Of a DNA stretch of 64,000 bases, positions 44,176 to 52,607 are shown piece by piece; within the stretch, counting starts at the first letter, position 1, and each line of letters opens with the position of its first letter. A model generated the notes under the pieces. That model was not told where the DNA came from. It saw only the letters and a program-made list of their open reading frames with translations, and did not search any database. Origin of the DNA: Spirosoma utsteinense (GTDB taxonomy: Bacteria; Bacteroidota; Bacteroidia; Cytophagales; Spirosomataceae); NCBI RefSeq assembly GCF_014282275.1, contig NZ_VFIA01000026.1, positions 29,115-93,114 on the forward strand. Direction: 5' to 3'. The translations under genes and the position numbers were made by a program.

Positions 44176-46536
44176 TTAATAGATCAATTGAAACTCCGGG
44201 TGTAGACTTATCGCCCAAACCAGGTCCTGGATGCCTTCGGTGGTGGGCGTTTTACCAACGATCTTCCGGGCGATAGCCAGCTCGTTGGGCTTGGGTGCCC
44301 GGCCCAGGGCCTTCCAGTATACGTTCGTCACCAGCCCATCCGACGTTGGGTAGGTCGCTTTCCAGTGCTGCGCTCCGCGTTTCAAAGCCTCGTTGAACTG
44401 TATGCCGTTGGTCAGTTCGAGCGCCTGTAGCAGGTTCGCCTGCGACGATCGGCTGGTGCTGACCGTTTCGCGGTTGGGGCGACCCAGTGCGGTCAGGAAC
44501 GGATCATTCTTCACCAACGACGCCCGGGGGAATGGCATTTCCTTTTTCACTTGTTTCGGAAACTGCTTTTCCACGATCGACGAATCGGCATAGACCGGGC
44601 TAAACGCCAGACTAACGGCATCGGTAAACTGCTCGGCCGTGAGCCGACGGCGTACCATACCTTGAAACACAAAATCGGGCGACATAATAAGGTCAGCCTC
44701 TTTCAACCCAACCGAAGGCAACTGGTAGGTTTTGGAGGTGAGAATTGTAAACAGTAGCTTCTTGATATCATGGCCGCTGGTGACGAAATCCGACGCCAGC
44801 CAATCCAGCAGGTCCTGACTCCAGGGGTCGTTATCCATCATATCGACGGGCTCGATGAGCCCCCGCCCCATAACCTGCGCCCAGATACGGTTCACGACGG
44901 TGCGGTAAAGCCGACCATCTTTAGGCTGTACCAGGAAATTGGCCAGTTCGCGGAGCCGCTCGTCGGTGGCCGCTTTCCCATCGATCGTCCCCAGCTTTTC
45001 GAAAATGATCCGTGTATCGGCTCGTTTACCGGTTGGTTTGTCGCAGCGATTGATTTCCAGTGTCGTGTCGGCAAATATATTGGCAAAGGCGTAGGCATCG
45101 GCCAGCTTCCAGTCGCTGATGAAGCTGTCATGGCAGGACGCGCACTTTAAATTCAGCCCCAGCAGCACCTGCGACACGTTTTGGGCCGCCTGCATCTCGG
45201 TCCGCTGGCTCGAATTGATAGTACCCCGCCATTTGATGCCCCTGATAAACCCGGCTGACTCGTTCGTAGGGCTCACCAGCTCCCGGACGAACTGGTTATA
45301 GGGCTTGTTGCTTTTGAGCGAGGCATACAGCCAGTTCGTGATATCGAAACGACCACCCGTAATATAGCCCGTACCGGTATAATCATTGCGGAGCGCGTCG
45401 TTCCAGAACGTGAGCCAGTGCTGGGCATAGTCGGCATTTCGGCTCAGTAACTCGTTCACCAGCGCTTCCCGTTTATCGGGCCGGGCGTCGGTCATAAAGG
45501 CGTTGAGCTGTTCCGGCGATGGCAAGAGCCCAGTCACATCCAGATACACCCGGCGCATATAGGTGCGGTCGTCGACACCATTTTTCCAGGCAATGTTATG
45601 CTGCCGGAAATACACATTCACGAAGCGGTCGACGGGATTGGTGATCCCCGCAGGCGCGTTGGGCAGGGCGGGCAGGCGGGGTTCCAGAGCCGCCACCCGA
45701 TAGATACTTTTCTCGGCACCACTCGGCCAGGGAGCCCCCTGTTTGATCCAGAATTCGAGCAGGGCTATATCATGATCCGTCAGACGCTTGCCTTTGGTGG
45801 GCATCGCATCGTCATGCCCGGCCGGGAGTTTGATACGCCGGATCATTTCGCTCTTTTCGGGATGCCCGGCCACCAGAACAACCCCCTCCTCCCCGCCTTT
45901 CAGGATAAACTCTTTCTTGTCCAGCCGTAACTTCCCTTTGGTTTTACTGGCTCCGTGGCAGCTATAGCAGTTATGGGCCAGGATAGACCGCACTTCCAGG
46001 TTCAGTTCGCTAACCTGCTTATCGCTGAGCGACTGTCCGGCCATAGTGGCGAAAGTAAATTTCTCATTGCTGGCCACGGGGCTGACCAACTCAGTACCGG
46101 AAGGCAGCACACTGGTCAGGTAATCGTCACCGTGGGTGAGCATGGCCCCATAGTGCCCCGCCAGACTAACGCCCACGACGGTTACGAACAGCAGACTCCG
46201 GTAGACACTCGTCCAGCCGCTACGTAAGGCCAGTGCGGTCAGCATCGCCAATACCGTGGTAGCGAGCCCCGCCCACTGGTGGATGGTTACGGTGTTGCCG
46301 CCATAGTCGTCCTGATTGACGAGAAGCAATCCCAGCGAAGCCGCCACCACCGAACTGATCGTCCCAATCCAGACCATAGCCCGGACACCCGCCTGCCACT
46401 CACTGGATTTTCGCAACCAGCCGATGGCTTCGAGCAGCAGCGCAATGCAAAGCAGACTAACCGGAAAATGAACGATTAGCGGATGCAACCGGCCCAGAAA
46501 TTGCCAGAGCCAAAATGATTCGGTCAGTACACTCAT
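44176..46536 (-). CDS. Membrane-anchored cytochrome c with DUF1549 and DUF1553 domains
   Basis: A 786-residue protein, starting at the Met before VLTESFWLWQFLGRLHPL because that is where membrane segments begin; the frame is open 69 bp further. Four transmembrane segments (about 20-40, 52-73, 87-105, 112-130) precede a planctomycete-type cytochrome domain with CYSCH at 190-194. DUF1549 follows (about 300-500), with a second heme-like motif CASCH, then DUF1553 to the end. Such proteins form operons with DUF1501. They probably take part in periplasmic oxidation of carbohydrates, but the reaction is unknown. The membrane part replaces the usual signal peptide. Confidence 0.85.
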   Translation of the reverse strand: MSVLTESFWLWQFLGRLHPLIVHFPVSLLCIALLLEAIGWLRKSSEWQAGVRAMVWIGTISSVVAASLGLLLVNQDDYGGNTVTIHQWAGLATTVLAMLTALALRSGWTSVYRSLLFVTVVGVSLAGHYGAMLTHGDDYLTSVLPSGTELVSPVASNEKFTFATMAGQSLSDKQVSELNLEVRSILAHNCYSCHGASKTKGKLRLDKKEFILKGGEEGVVLVAGHPEKSEMIRRIKLPAGHDDAMPTKGKRLTDHDIALLEFWIKQGAPWPSGAEKSIYRVAALEPRLPALPNAPAGITNPVDRFVNVYFRQHNIAWKNGVDDRTYMRRVYLDVTGLLPSPEQLNAFMTDARPDKREALVNELLSRNADYAQHWLTFWNDALRNDYTGTGYITGGRFDITNWLYASLKSNKPYNQFVRELVSPTNESAGFIRGIKWRGTINSSQRTEMQAAQNVSQVLLGLNLKCASCHDSFISDWKLADAYAFANIFADTTLEINRCDKPTGKRADTRIIFEKLGTIDGKAATDERLRELANFLVQPKDGRLYRTVVNRIWAQVMGRGLIEPVDMMDNDPWSQDLLDWLASDFVTSGHDIKKLLFTILTSKTYQLPSVGLKEADLIMSPDFVFQGMVRRRLTAEQFTDAVSLAFSPVYADSSIVEKQFPKQVKKEMPFPRASLVKNDPFLTALGRPNRETVSTSRSSQANLLQALELTNGIQFNEALKRGAQHWKATYPTSDGLVTNVYWKALGRAPKPNELAIARKIVGKTPTTEGIQDLVWAISLHPEFQLIY

Positions 46537-46740
46537 TCCATTAGAGCCAGTATATGAACAACCCGTTTCCCTTCCGGAACAATTAGAACCGCTCTGGAAG
46601 AACAACGCGTCGTCAGAACGCAGTAATTATCTTATAATCAGTATTGGTTCTTATTCTACTGACTGGGCCCCATCGTCTATCCAGTCATGCATACGCAAGG
46701 TTTTACGGGTCGTCGTACCAATTGTTTTGTACCGACCGTC

Positions 46741-46838
46741 GTCGTGTCCCACCGGCTATCATGTCTCACCGATGAATCGGTGGGTTGGGGCAAACCGGTT
46801 CATTTTGCCAACCCACCGATTCATCGGTGGGACACGAC
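46741..46838 (-). terminator. Asymmetric long hairpin after the rhaEW-like gene
   Basis: The arms are about 35 nt and pair from GTCGTGTCCCACC at 46741 with the complement ending at 46838, but the left arm carries an extra 17 nt (46754-46770) absent from the right. The inner part CACCGAT-GA-ATCGGTG is itself palindromic. It lies 37 nt after the minus-strand stop at 46876. Confidence 0.7.
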
Positions 46839-46875
46839 GGCACAAAACATGGTTTTATTAACCGTTTTAACGGTT

Positions 46876-49035
46876 TCAACGCACGAATGCCATCGCTACA
46901 CCACCATCCACGTTCAGGACGTTGCCCGTCGATTTGCTGAGCAATCCACCCACAAAAGCGAAACAGGCATTGGCAATATCGTCGGGCAGGATGACCTCGT
47001 TCAGCAACGTACGTTTGGCATAATAAGCCGGTAGCTCAGCCACCGTGACGCCATAAGCCTTAGCGCGGCCCTCGGCCCAGCCGCCCGCCCAGATGTTGGA
47101 GTCCGAAATCACCGCATCCGGGTTGACCGTGTTCACCCGGATATGATCGCCACCCAGTTCGGCCGCATTGAGTCGGCTCAGGTGCAGCTGGGCCGCCTTG
47201 GCCGAGCCGTAGCCCGCGTTATTGGGTCCGGCCACCAGCGCGTTTTTGGAGACGATGTTGATAATGTCGCCACCCAGCGCCTGCTGCCGCATGACAGCGA
47301 CAGCTGCTTTGGTCACCATGAACTGGCCCTTCACAAGAATATCGTACAGCCGGTCCCACTCCTCGATGGAGTGCTCGGCGATGGGTTTCGAGATGCTTAT
47401 ACCCGCGTTGTTGACAATTATGTCGACGCCCCCGAAGGCCAGAGAGGCTTCATCAAGCGCGGCTTCGATACTACCAAAATCCGTTACGTTCAGCAGAGTC
47501 GTGGCCACTGCGTCTTTGCCAAACAGCCCGACGAACTCCTCTTTTGCCCCATCGAGCCGCTCGGGGTTGATGTCGTTCAGCACCACGCAGGCCCCTTCCT
47601 GGGCAAATTTTTTCGCGATCGCCTTGCCAATCCCCCCCGCGCTACCCGTGATAAGGGCAATCTTACCCGACAGGGGTTTGGGCTTGGGCATCCGTTGCAG
47701 TTTGGCTTCTTCGAGCAGCCAGTACTCGATATTGAAAGCCTCCTGGCGGGGCAGCGAGGTATATTCCGATATAGCTTCGGCTCCCTTCATCACGTTGATG
47801 GCGTTGATGTAGAACTCAGCCGCCACCCGCGCCGTCTGCTTGTCCTTCGCAAACGTGAACATACCAACCCCCGGCCACAGAATCACGACCGGATTTTTGT
47901 CGCGGATGGCAGGCGAGTCCGGGTGTTTGCAGGTATCGTAATATTGCTGGTACATGGCCCGGTAGGCCTCGAAAAGCGGCTCGACAAGATGTTTCACCTG
48001 ATTTTCCTGCAAAACATCGATATCGGACGGCAAATCGAGAACCAGGGGACTGATCTTGGTGCGCAGGAAGTGATCGGGGCATGACGTACCCATTGGGGCC
48101 AGCCTGGGCATATCTTTTGAATTGATAAATTCAAGCACCCGCTCGTCGTCGGTGAAGTGGCCAATCATGCGTTGTTCGCCGGAACATAATCCCCGCAGAA
48201 TGGGCATGATCTGAGCAGCCTGAATGCGTCGGTTTTCCGGTGGTTCGACCATCCGTTGTATCCCACCAAATATCGGTCTCGTTTTTCCGTAGCTTTCGTC
48301 AAGATACCCGGCGCAGCGTTCCACCACATCGAGCGTGTTCACGTAGCTTTCATAGGCCGTATCGCCCCAGGTAAACAGGCCATGCGAGCCCAGCATGATC
48401 CCGCGCAGGTTAGGGTTCTCCGTAATGCATTGCTCCAGTTTTAGCCCCAGATCGAAGCCGGGCCGCTGCCAGCCGACCCAGCCGATCTGACCGTCAAACA
48501 GTTCCTGCGTAATGCGTTTCCCATCTTTGGCGGCTGCAATAGCGATGGCCGCATCGGGGTGCAGGTGATCGATATGCCGGTAGGGCAAAAAGCCGTGAAG
48601 GGGTGTGTCAATAGACGGCGCTTTGGACTTTAAATCGAAGATGCTGTAGTTAAAAAGCTCAACCATCTCGTCTTCGAATTCGAGTCCCCGATACACCTGT
48701 TTGAGACTGTGCAGCCGGTTCATATACAGGGCCGCCAGCCCACTGCGGGTTAGTGTGCCAATGTCGCCCCCCGACCCTTTGATCCACATAACCTCGGTAG
48801 GCTGTCCCGTTAGCGGGTCGTTGGCCAGAGCCTTGCAGGAGGTGTTGCCGCCCCCGTAGTTGGTCAGCCGCAGGTCGGCACCCAGCAGGTTGGAACGGTA
48901 GATGAGCAGAGCCACTTCGCGGTCGGGCTCAGGAAGCTGGTTAAACTGATCGGCTCTGGCATCATCCCAAAGGTAGCTGACATGCCTGAACGACGTAGGG
49001 TTTAGGGGCCTGGTTGAGGTATCGGGGAACTCCAT
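46876..49035 (-). CDS. rhaEW: Bifunctional rhamnulose-1-phosphate aldolase / lactaldehyde dehydrogenase
   Basis: A 719-residue fusion. Residues about 1-430 are a class II aldolase/adducin-type domain (LLGADLRLTNYGGGNTSCKA near 50, LHGFLPYRHIDHLHPDAAIA near 145, MLGSHGLFTWGD near 218). Residues about 450-719 are a short-chain dehydrogenase with TGSAGGIGKA, NNAGIS and catalytic Y-x-x-x-K in YGSAK. In the known family the aldolase splits L-rhamnulose 1-phosphate into dihydroxyacetone phosphate and L-lactaldehyde, and the dehydrogenase oxidises the aldehyde to lactate. No rhamnose isomerase or kinase is in the window. The gene diverges from a GntR regulator, its likely controller. Confidence 0.88.
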   Translation of the reverse strand: MEFPDTSTRPLNPTSFRHVSYLWDDARADQFNQLPEPDREVALLIYRSNLLGADLRLTNYGGGNTSCKALANDPLTGQPTEVMWIKGSGGDIGTLTRSGLAALYMNRLHSLKQVYRGLEFEDEMVELFNYSIFDLKSKAPSIDTPLHGFLPYRHIDHLHPDAAIAIAAAKDGKRITQELFDGQIGWVGWQRPGFDLGLKLEQCITENPNLRGIMLGSHGLFTWGDTAYESYVNTLDVVERCAGYLDESYGKTRPIFGGIQRMVEPPENRRIQAAQIMPILRGLCSGEQRMIGHFTDDERVLEFINSKDMPRLAPMGTSCPDHFLRTKISPLVLDLPSDIDVLQENQVKHLVEPLFEAYRAMYQQYYDTCKHPDSPAIRDKNPVVILWPGVGMFTFAKDKQTARVAAEFYINAINVMKGAEAISEYTSLPRQEAFNIEYWLLEEAKLQRMPKPKPLSGKIALITGSAGGIGKAIAKKFAQEGACVVLNDINPERLDGAKEEFVGLFGKDAVATTLLNVTDFGSIEAALDEASLAFGGVDIIVNNAGISISKPIAEHSIEEWDRLYDILVKGQFMVTKAAVAVMRQQALGGDIINIVSKNALVAGPNNAGYGSAKAAQLHLSRLNAAELGGDHIRVNTVNPDAVISDSNIWAGGWAEGRAKAYGVTVAELPAYYAKRTLLNEVILPDDIANACFAFVGGLLSKSTGNVLNVDGGVAMAFVR

Positions 49036-49045
49036 AATTAGTATT

Positions 49046-49089
49046 GTTAGCTAATGGTCTTTACCTGATTCAGGGTGAAACTAGCTAAC
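49046..49089. promoter_or_regulatory. Candidate GntR operator in divergent promoter region
   Basis: GTTAGCT (49046-49052) and AGCTAAC (49083-49089) form an inverted repeat centred in the 130-bp divergent region, with 30 nt between. TTAGCTAA within the left copy is itself palindromic. The position suits control of both the rhaEW-like gene and the GntR gene, but binding is unproven. Confidence 0.4.
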
Positions 49090-49165
49090 CCTACCGTTCC
49101 ATCTTTCCTATACTGTCCTATTTTTTGACCATTTCCCTTAAATTTTTGCATCAATCCAATAACCC

Positions 49166-50182
49166 ATGCTGTATACTATTAAGATCAATGACTATTCGAA
49201 TACGCCCAAATACCAGCAGATTTATAACTCGATCGTGGAGGGCATCGAAAACCGGGATATTTTGCCGGGCGCCAAGCTGCCATCGATTCACGAAGTATGC
49301 GCAGAATTTGACGTAGCCAAGGGCACCGTTGAGCGGGCCTATGAACTGCTCAAAGAGAAGGAAATTATCGAAGCCGTGAAAGGAAAGGGATTTTATATCA
49401 ACTATACCCGCACCGGCAAAAACCTGAAAATATGTCTGCTCTTCAACAAACTCAGCGCTCACAAAAAAATCATTTACGACTCGTTTGTCGAAGTTCTGGG
49501 GCCGGGGGTGGCCATCGATTTTTTCATTTACAACAACGACTTCCGACTTTTCCGGGACCTGATTCAACGGCAGGCACGCAACCATACGCACTATGTAATC
49601 ATCGGCCATTTCTTCGAGGGGGGCGAAAAGGCCGACGAACTGATCAACAGCCTGCCCAAACATAAACTGGTGATCCTCGATAAGATGCTGGAAGGTATAT
49701 CGGGAACGTATGCGGCCGTCTTTCAGAACTTCGAGAAAGATCTTTACCAGGCTTTGACCGATGCCTTACCCCTTTTACAGAAATACACGACGATCGGCAT
49801 CCTGTTTCCCTCGTATACCTACCACCCGAGAGCCATTCTGAAAGGCTTTTATAAGTTCTGCTTTGAATATAACTTCACCGCCCGGGTTATCCAGGACATT
49901 GAGCAGGAAGTGATACAACCGCAGCACGCGTATATCAACCTGATGGAAGAGGACCTGGTAGAACTGATCAAGAAGATCAAGATGACGACCTATGTCGTCG
50001 GACAGGAAGTGGGTATATTATCCTATAATGAAACCCCCCTGAAGGAGTTTCTGCTGGAAGGTATCACGGTACTGTCGACCGATTTCGCGCAGATGGGTCG
50101 CACGGCTGCCCAACTGGTGCTGAATGGTAGTGTCGAACACGTAGAGAATCCGTTCCAGCTGGTCGTACGAAAGTCGCTTTGA
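49166..50182 (+). CDS. GntR-family regulator with sugar-binding-like domain
   Basis: A 338-residue regulator. The N-terminus (about 10-75) is a winged helix of the GntR type, with YQQIYNSIVEGIENRDILPG and recognition segment FDVAKGTVERAYELLKEKEI. The C-terminal 250 residues look like a type I periplasmic-binding/LacI-like effector domain, unlike the FadR or HutC classes. Such regulators in Bacteroidota often control the adjacent sugar operon. It diverges from the rhaEW-like gene with 130 bp between, so a rhamnose- or fucose-derived signal is a fair guess. Its stop is only 9 bp from the stop of the convergent CLC gene. Confidence 0.85.
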   Translation: MLYTIKINDYSNTPKYQQIYNSIVEGIENRDILPGAKLPSIHEVCAEFDVAKGTVERAYELLKEKEIIEAVKGKGFYINYTRTGKNLKICLLFNKLSAHKKIIYDSFVEVLGPGVAIDFFIYNNDFRLFRDLIQRQARNHTHYVIIGHFFEGGEKADELINSLPKHKLVILDKMLEGISGTYAAVFQNFEKDLYQALTDALPLLQKYTTIGILFPSYTYHPRAILKGFYKFCFEYNFTARVIQDIEQEVIQPQHAYINLMEEDLVELIKKIKMTTYVVGQEVGILSYNETPLKEFLLEGITVLSTDFAQMGRTAAQLVLNGSVEHVENPFQLVVRKSL

Positions 50183-50191
50183 GTGCGTCCG

Positions 50192-51553
50192 CTACGCCGT
50201 TGGTTTTCCGTCATCGGCCGGTGTGCCGGGGGCCTCAACCGGCCGGGCGGTCGTCTGCAGTCGGGTGAGTTGGCGTCCTTGCTGGCGATTCCAGAACGGA
50301 ATTTTCGACTGACCGATTCGTTGAGAGCCGTAGATGCCCCGATGGCCCGAACACAGGTAAGCCGTTACACAGGCCAGTGCCACATAGGGCCCGCAGGCGA
50401 CACCGAACAATTCCATCGCCATCACGATGCAGGCCAGCGGGGTGTTGGCTGCCCCGGCAAATACGGCCACAAATCCCATTCCTGCCAGTAATGCTGTTGG
50501 TAGCGGTATCCAGTAAGACAGCGCGTTGCCCAGCGTGGCGCCAATAAAAAACAGGGGCGTCACCTCACCGCCTTTATAACCAGCCCCCAGGGTAAGGGCC
50601 GTAAACAGCAGTTTGAGCGCAAAATCATACGGGGCCAGCGGCTGTTCGAAAGCCGATACGATCACGGGCACACCGAGGCCAATATACCGGGTAGTGCCCA
50701 AGCCCCACACGGCTGCAGCCACCAAAGTACCCCCAATCAGCGGACGCAGGGGCGCAAAAGCTACCCGTGTTTTGAAGAACCGGCCAATGGCATGAGTCGT
50801 CTCGCCAAACAGAACGGCACAACCGCCAAAAATCGCCCCAGCAACCAGTGCGTATAAGGCATACGTTAGCGTAAGGGCTGGCACAGTCTCGATGTGATAC
50901 TGCGTGTGGCCTACCTGCCACCACCGCGTCACATAATCGGCTCCGATGGCCGCCAGACAGGAGGGCAGGAGGGCTTCGTACGACAACCGGCCAATCAAAA
51001 ATACCTCCAGGCCGAAGATGGCCCCGGCCAGTGGCGTACCAAATACCGACCCAAAGCCGGCGCTAATGCCCGCAATGATCACCAGACGCCGGTCGCGGGG
51101 CCGAAGCCGGAACAGGCGGGTCAGCTGATCGGCGATGGACCCGCCCATTTGCAGGGCTGTCCCCTCCCGCCCGGCTGACCCGCCAAACAAGTGGGTACCA
51201 ATGGTGCCCAGCAACACCAGCGGAGCCATGCGAAACGGAATGATGGCCGCTGGCCGGTGAATGGTGTCGAGCAGCAGGTTATTCCCCGCTTCTACCGACT
51301 TACCCGCGTAGTGATACAGTAAACCGATCAGCAATCCGCCCAGCGGCAGCAGCGCAATGATCCAGCGATGACTCTCCCGCCAGTTGGTTGCCCAGTCCAG
51401 CGCAACGAGGAAGAAAGCCGATGCCGATCCGACAGCGATAGCGATCAGGCTGGACAGCAGCACCCACTTGACCAGGAAAAAGAAAACAGGCAGACGGCGG
51501 ATGAGCGGTGTCAGGCGATTGGTACGGAGCAATGGGGAGCGTGGAGTAAGCAT
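50192..51553 (-). CDS. CLC-family anion/proton antiporter, probable fluoride (CLC-F) type
   Basis: A 453-residue membrane protein with about ten hydrophobic segments. The frame is open a further 261 bp, but homology to CLC starts only near the Met at 51553, so that start was chosen. The second CLC motif GGSAGREGTALQMGG contains the gating Glu130, and the third reads GYKGGEVTPLFFIGA. Where chloride CLCs have the GSGIP Ser, this protein has AGNNLLLD (about 89-96), as I recall for fluoride-exporting CLC-F proteins. It would then expel fluoride in exchange for protons. Chloride transport cannot be excluded by eye. Confidence 0.75.
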   Translation of the reverse strand: MLTPRSPLLRTNRLTPLIRRLPVFFFLVKWVLLSSLIAIAVGSASAFFLVALDWATNWRESHRWIIALLPLGGLLIGLLYHYAGKSVEAGNNLLLDTIHRPAAIIPFRMAPLVLLGTIGTHLFGGSAGREGTALQMGGSIADQLTRLFRLRPRDRRLVIIAGISAGFGSVFGTPLAGAIFGLEVFLIGRLSYEALLPSCLAAIGADYVTRWWQVGHTQYHIETVPALTLTYALYALVAGAIFGGCAVLFGETTHAIGRFFKTRVAFAPLRPLIGGTLVAAAVWGLGTTRYIGLGVPVIVSAFEQPLAPYDFALKLLFTALTLGAGYKGGEVTPLFFIGATLGNALSYWIPLPTALLAGMGFVAVFAGAANTPLACIVMAMELFGVACGPYVALACVTAYLCSGHRGIYGSQRIGQSKIPFWNRQQGRQLTRLQTTARPVEAPGTPADDGKPTA

Positions 51554-51701
51554 AGGGCCTGCGGCTACAAAGAATGGGTTGTAGTGTACAGGCGCCATCA
51601 GCCCCAACGGGGCGGTTCCGGGAAGACACCATTTCCAGTAGTATGCCCCAAAATTACGAAAGGACCCGCATCGATCAATACCCTCTGCCCTGAATCGATC
51701 C

Positions 51702-52412
51702 TTACTCGCTTTTAACGGTGCTGGCTCCGCTGACGCGCTGCCGGACCGCTGGTGTGCCCCGGTACCGGATGGTACTGGCCCCACTGGCGTTAACGACCAG
51801 CGAACTGCCCACACTGACGTTGGCTTTACTGGCCCCCGATGCCGTCACATCCGCTTCAGCAACCGGATATGAAAATGCCTGTAGAGACGACGCCCCCGAC
51901 AGGTCGGCCGACAGGTACGCGCCATCTCCATTTACCTGTAGCACGGAAGCCCCTGAAAGTTGAACGGTCATACGGGAAGCGCCACCGGAGAACTGGCTTT
52001 TAGACGCACCCGACAGGTCGATGGCCAGGTTGCTGAGATCCGGGAAGCCGGTAATTGTCGACTGGCTGGCTCCCGAGAAAGCTACGCCCCGCAAGGTTGG
52101 CATCGTAATCAGAAAGGAGGTTTGGTGCTTCCGGCTGCGGTTAGTACGGTATTCGGCAAACAACGTGCCGTTGCGGGTATACACGTCGAGATCGTCCAGA
52201 TTCCGACGGTCGCCTTCGGCCACGATGGCAAACGCCGGGCCGGACTGTACCGTTATTGAGAAAGCACTGCCCATGTCGAGCCGGTCGAAGCCCGCCAGCG
52301 CGTAGGTTTGTTGATCTGGCTGATAGGGGCCAACATCTTCCCGGATGCAGGCGCTCAGGCTCAGTAGCAGGACAATAATACAACTGATTTGGTAGCGTAG
52401 GATGCGTTTCAT
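51702..52412 (-). CDS. GIN-domain lipoprotein
   Basis: A 236-residue lipoprotein; the Met at 52412 gives a signal peptide ending in the lipobox LSAC, followed by IREDVGPYQP. The rest is a head GIN domain (DUF2807): a repetitive beta-helix-like protein rich in Gly-Ala-Ser repeats (FSGASQSTITG, LSGASKSQFSGGAS, LSGASVLQVNGDG, LSGASSLQAF, ASGASKANVS, ASGASTIRYRG). This family is common in Bacteroidota and its function is unknown; it probably lies in the outer membrane or periplasm. No neighbour points to a specific role. Confidence 0.88.
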   Translation of the reverse strand: MKRILRYQISCIIVLLLSLSACIREDVGPYQPDQQTYALAGFDRLDMGSAFSITVQSGPAFAIVAEGDRRNLDDLDVYTRNGTLFAEYRTNRSRKHQTSFLITMPTLRGVAFSGASQSTITGFPDLSNLAIDLSGASKSQFSGGASRMTVQLSGASVLQVNGDGAYLSADLSGASSLQAFSYPVAEADVTASGASKANVSVGSSLVVNASGASTIRYRGTPAVRQRVSGASTVKSE

Positions 52413-52607
52413 ACTCTTGCTTTTAGCGTTAGTCATGGGACCAGGGCAGGCTATGAGCGGGTAATTACCCCAGCTAATTGTGCCTTGTCCTATTCATGAC
52501 AGCCAGTTCGCGGTTTACCCCTACACGCTGCAAAAAAATACCGACTTGTTTCAGCTCCTGTTCGTTCTGTTCCCCAATTAGCCGGTTGACAGCCGGGATT
52601 GGCCTGC

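Noticed and set aside
51554..51814. Longer start for the CLC gene
   Set aside because: The extra residues have no CLC similarity and look like translated leader.
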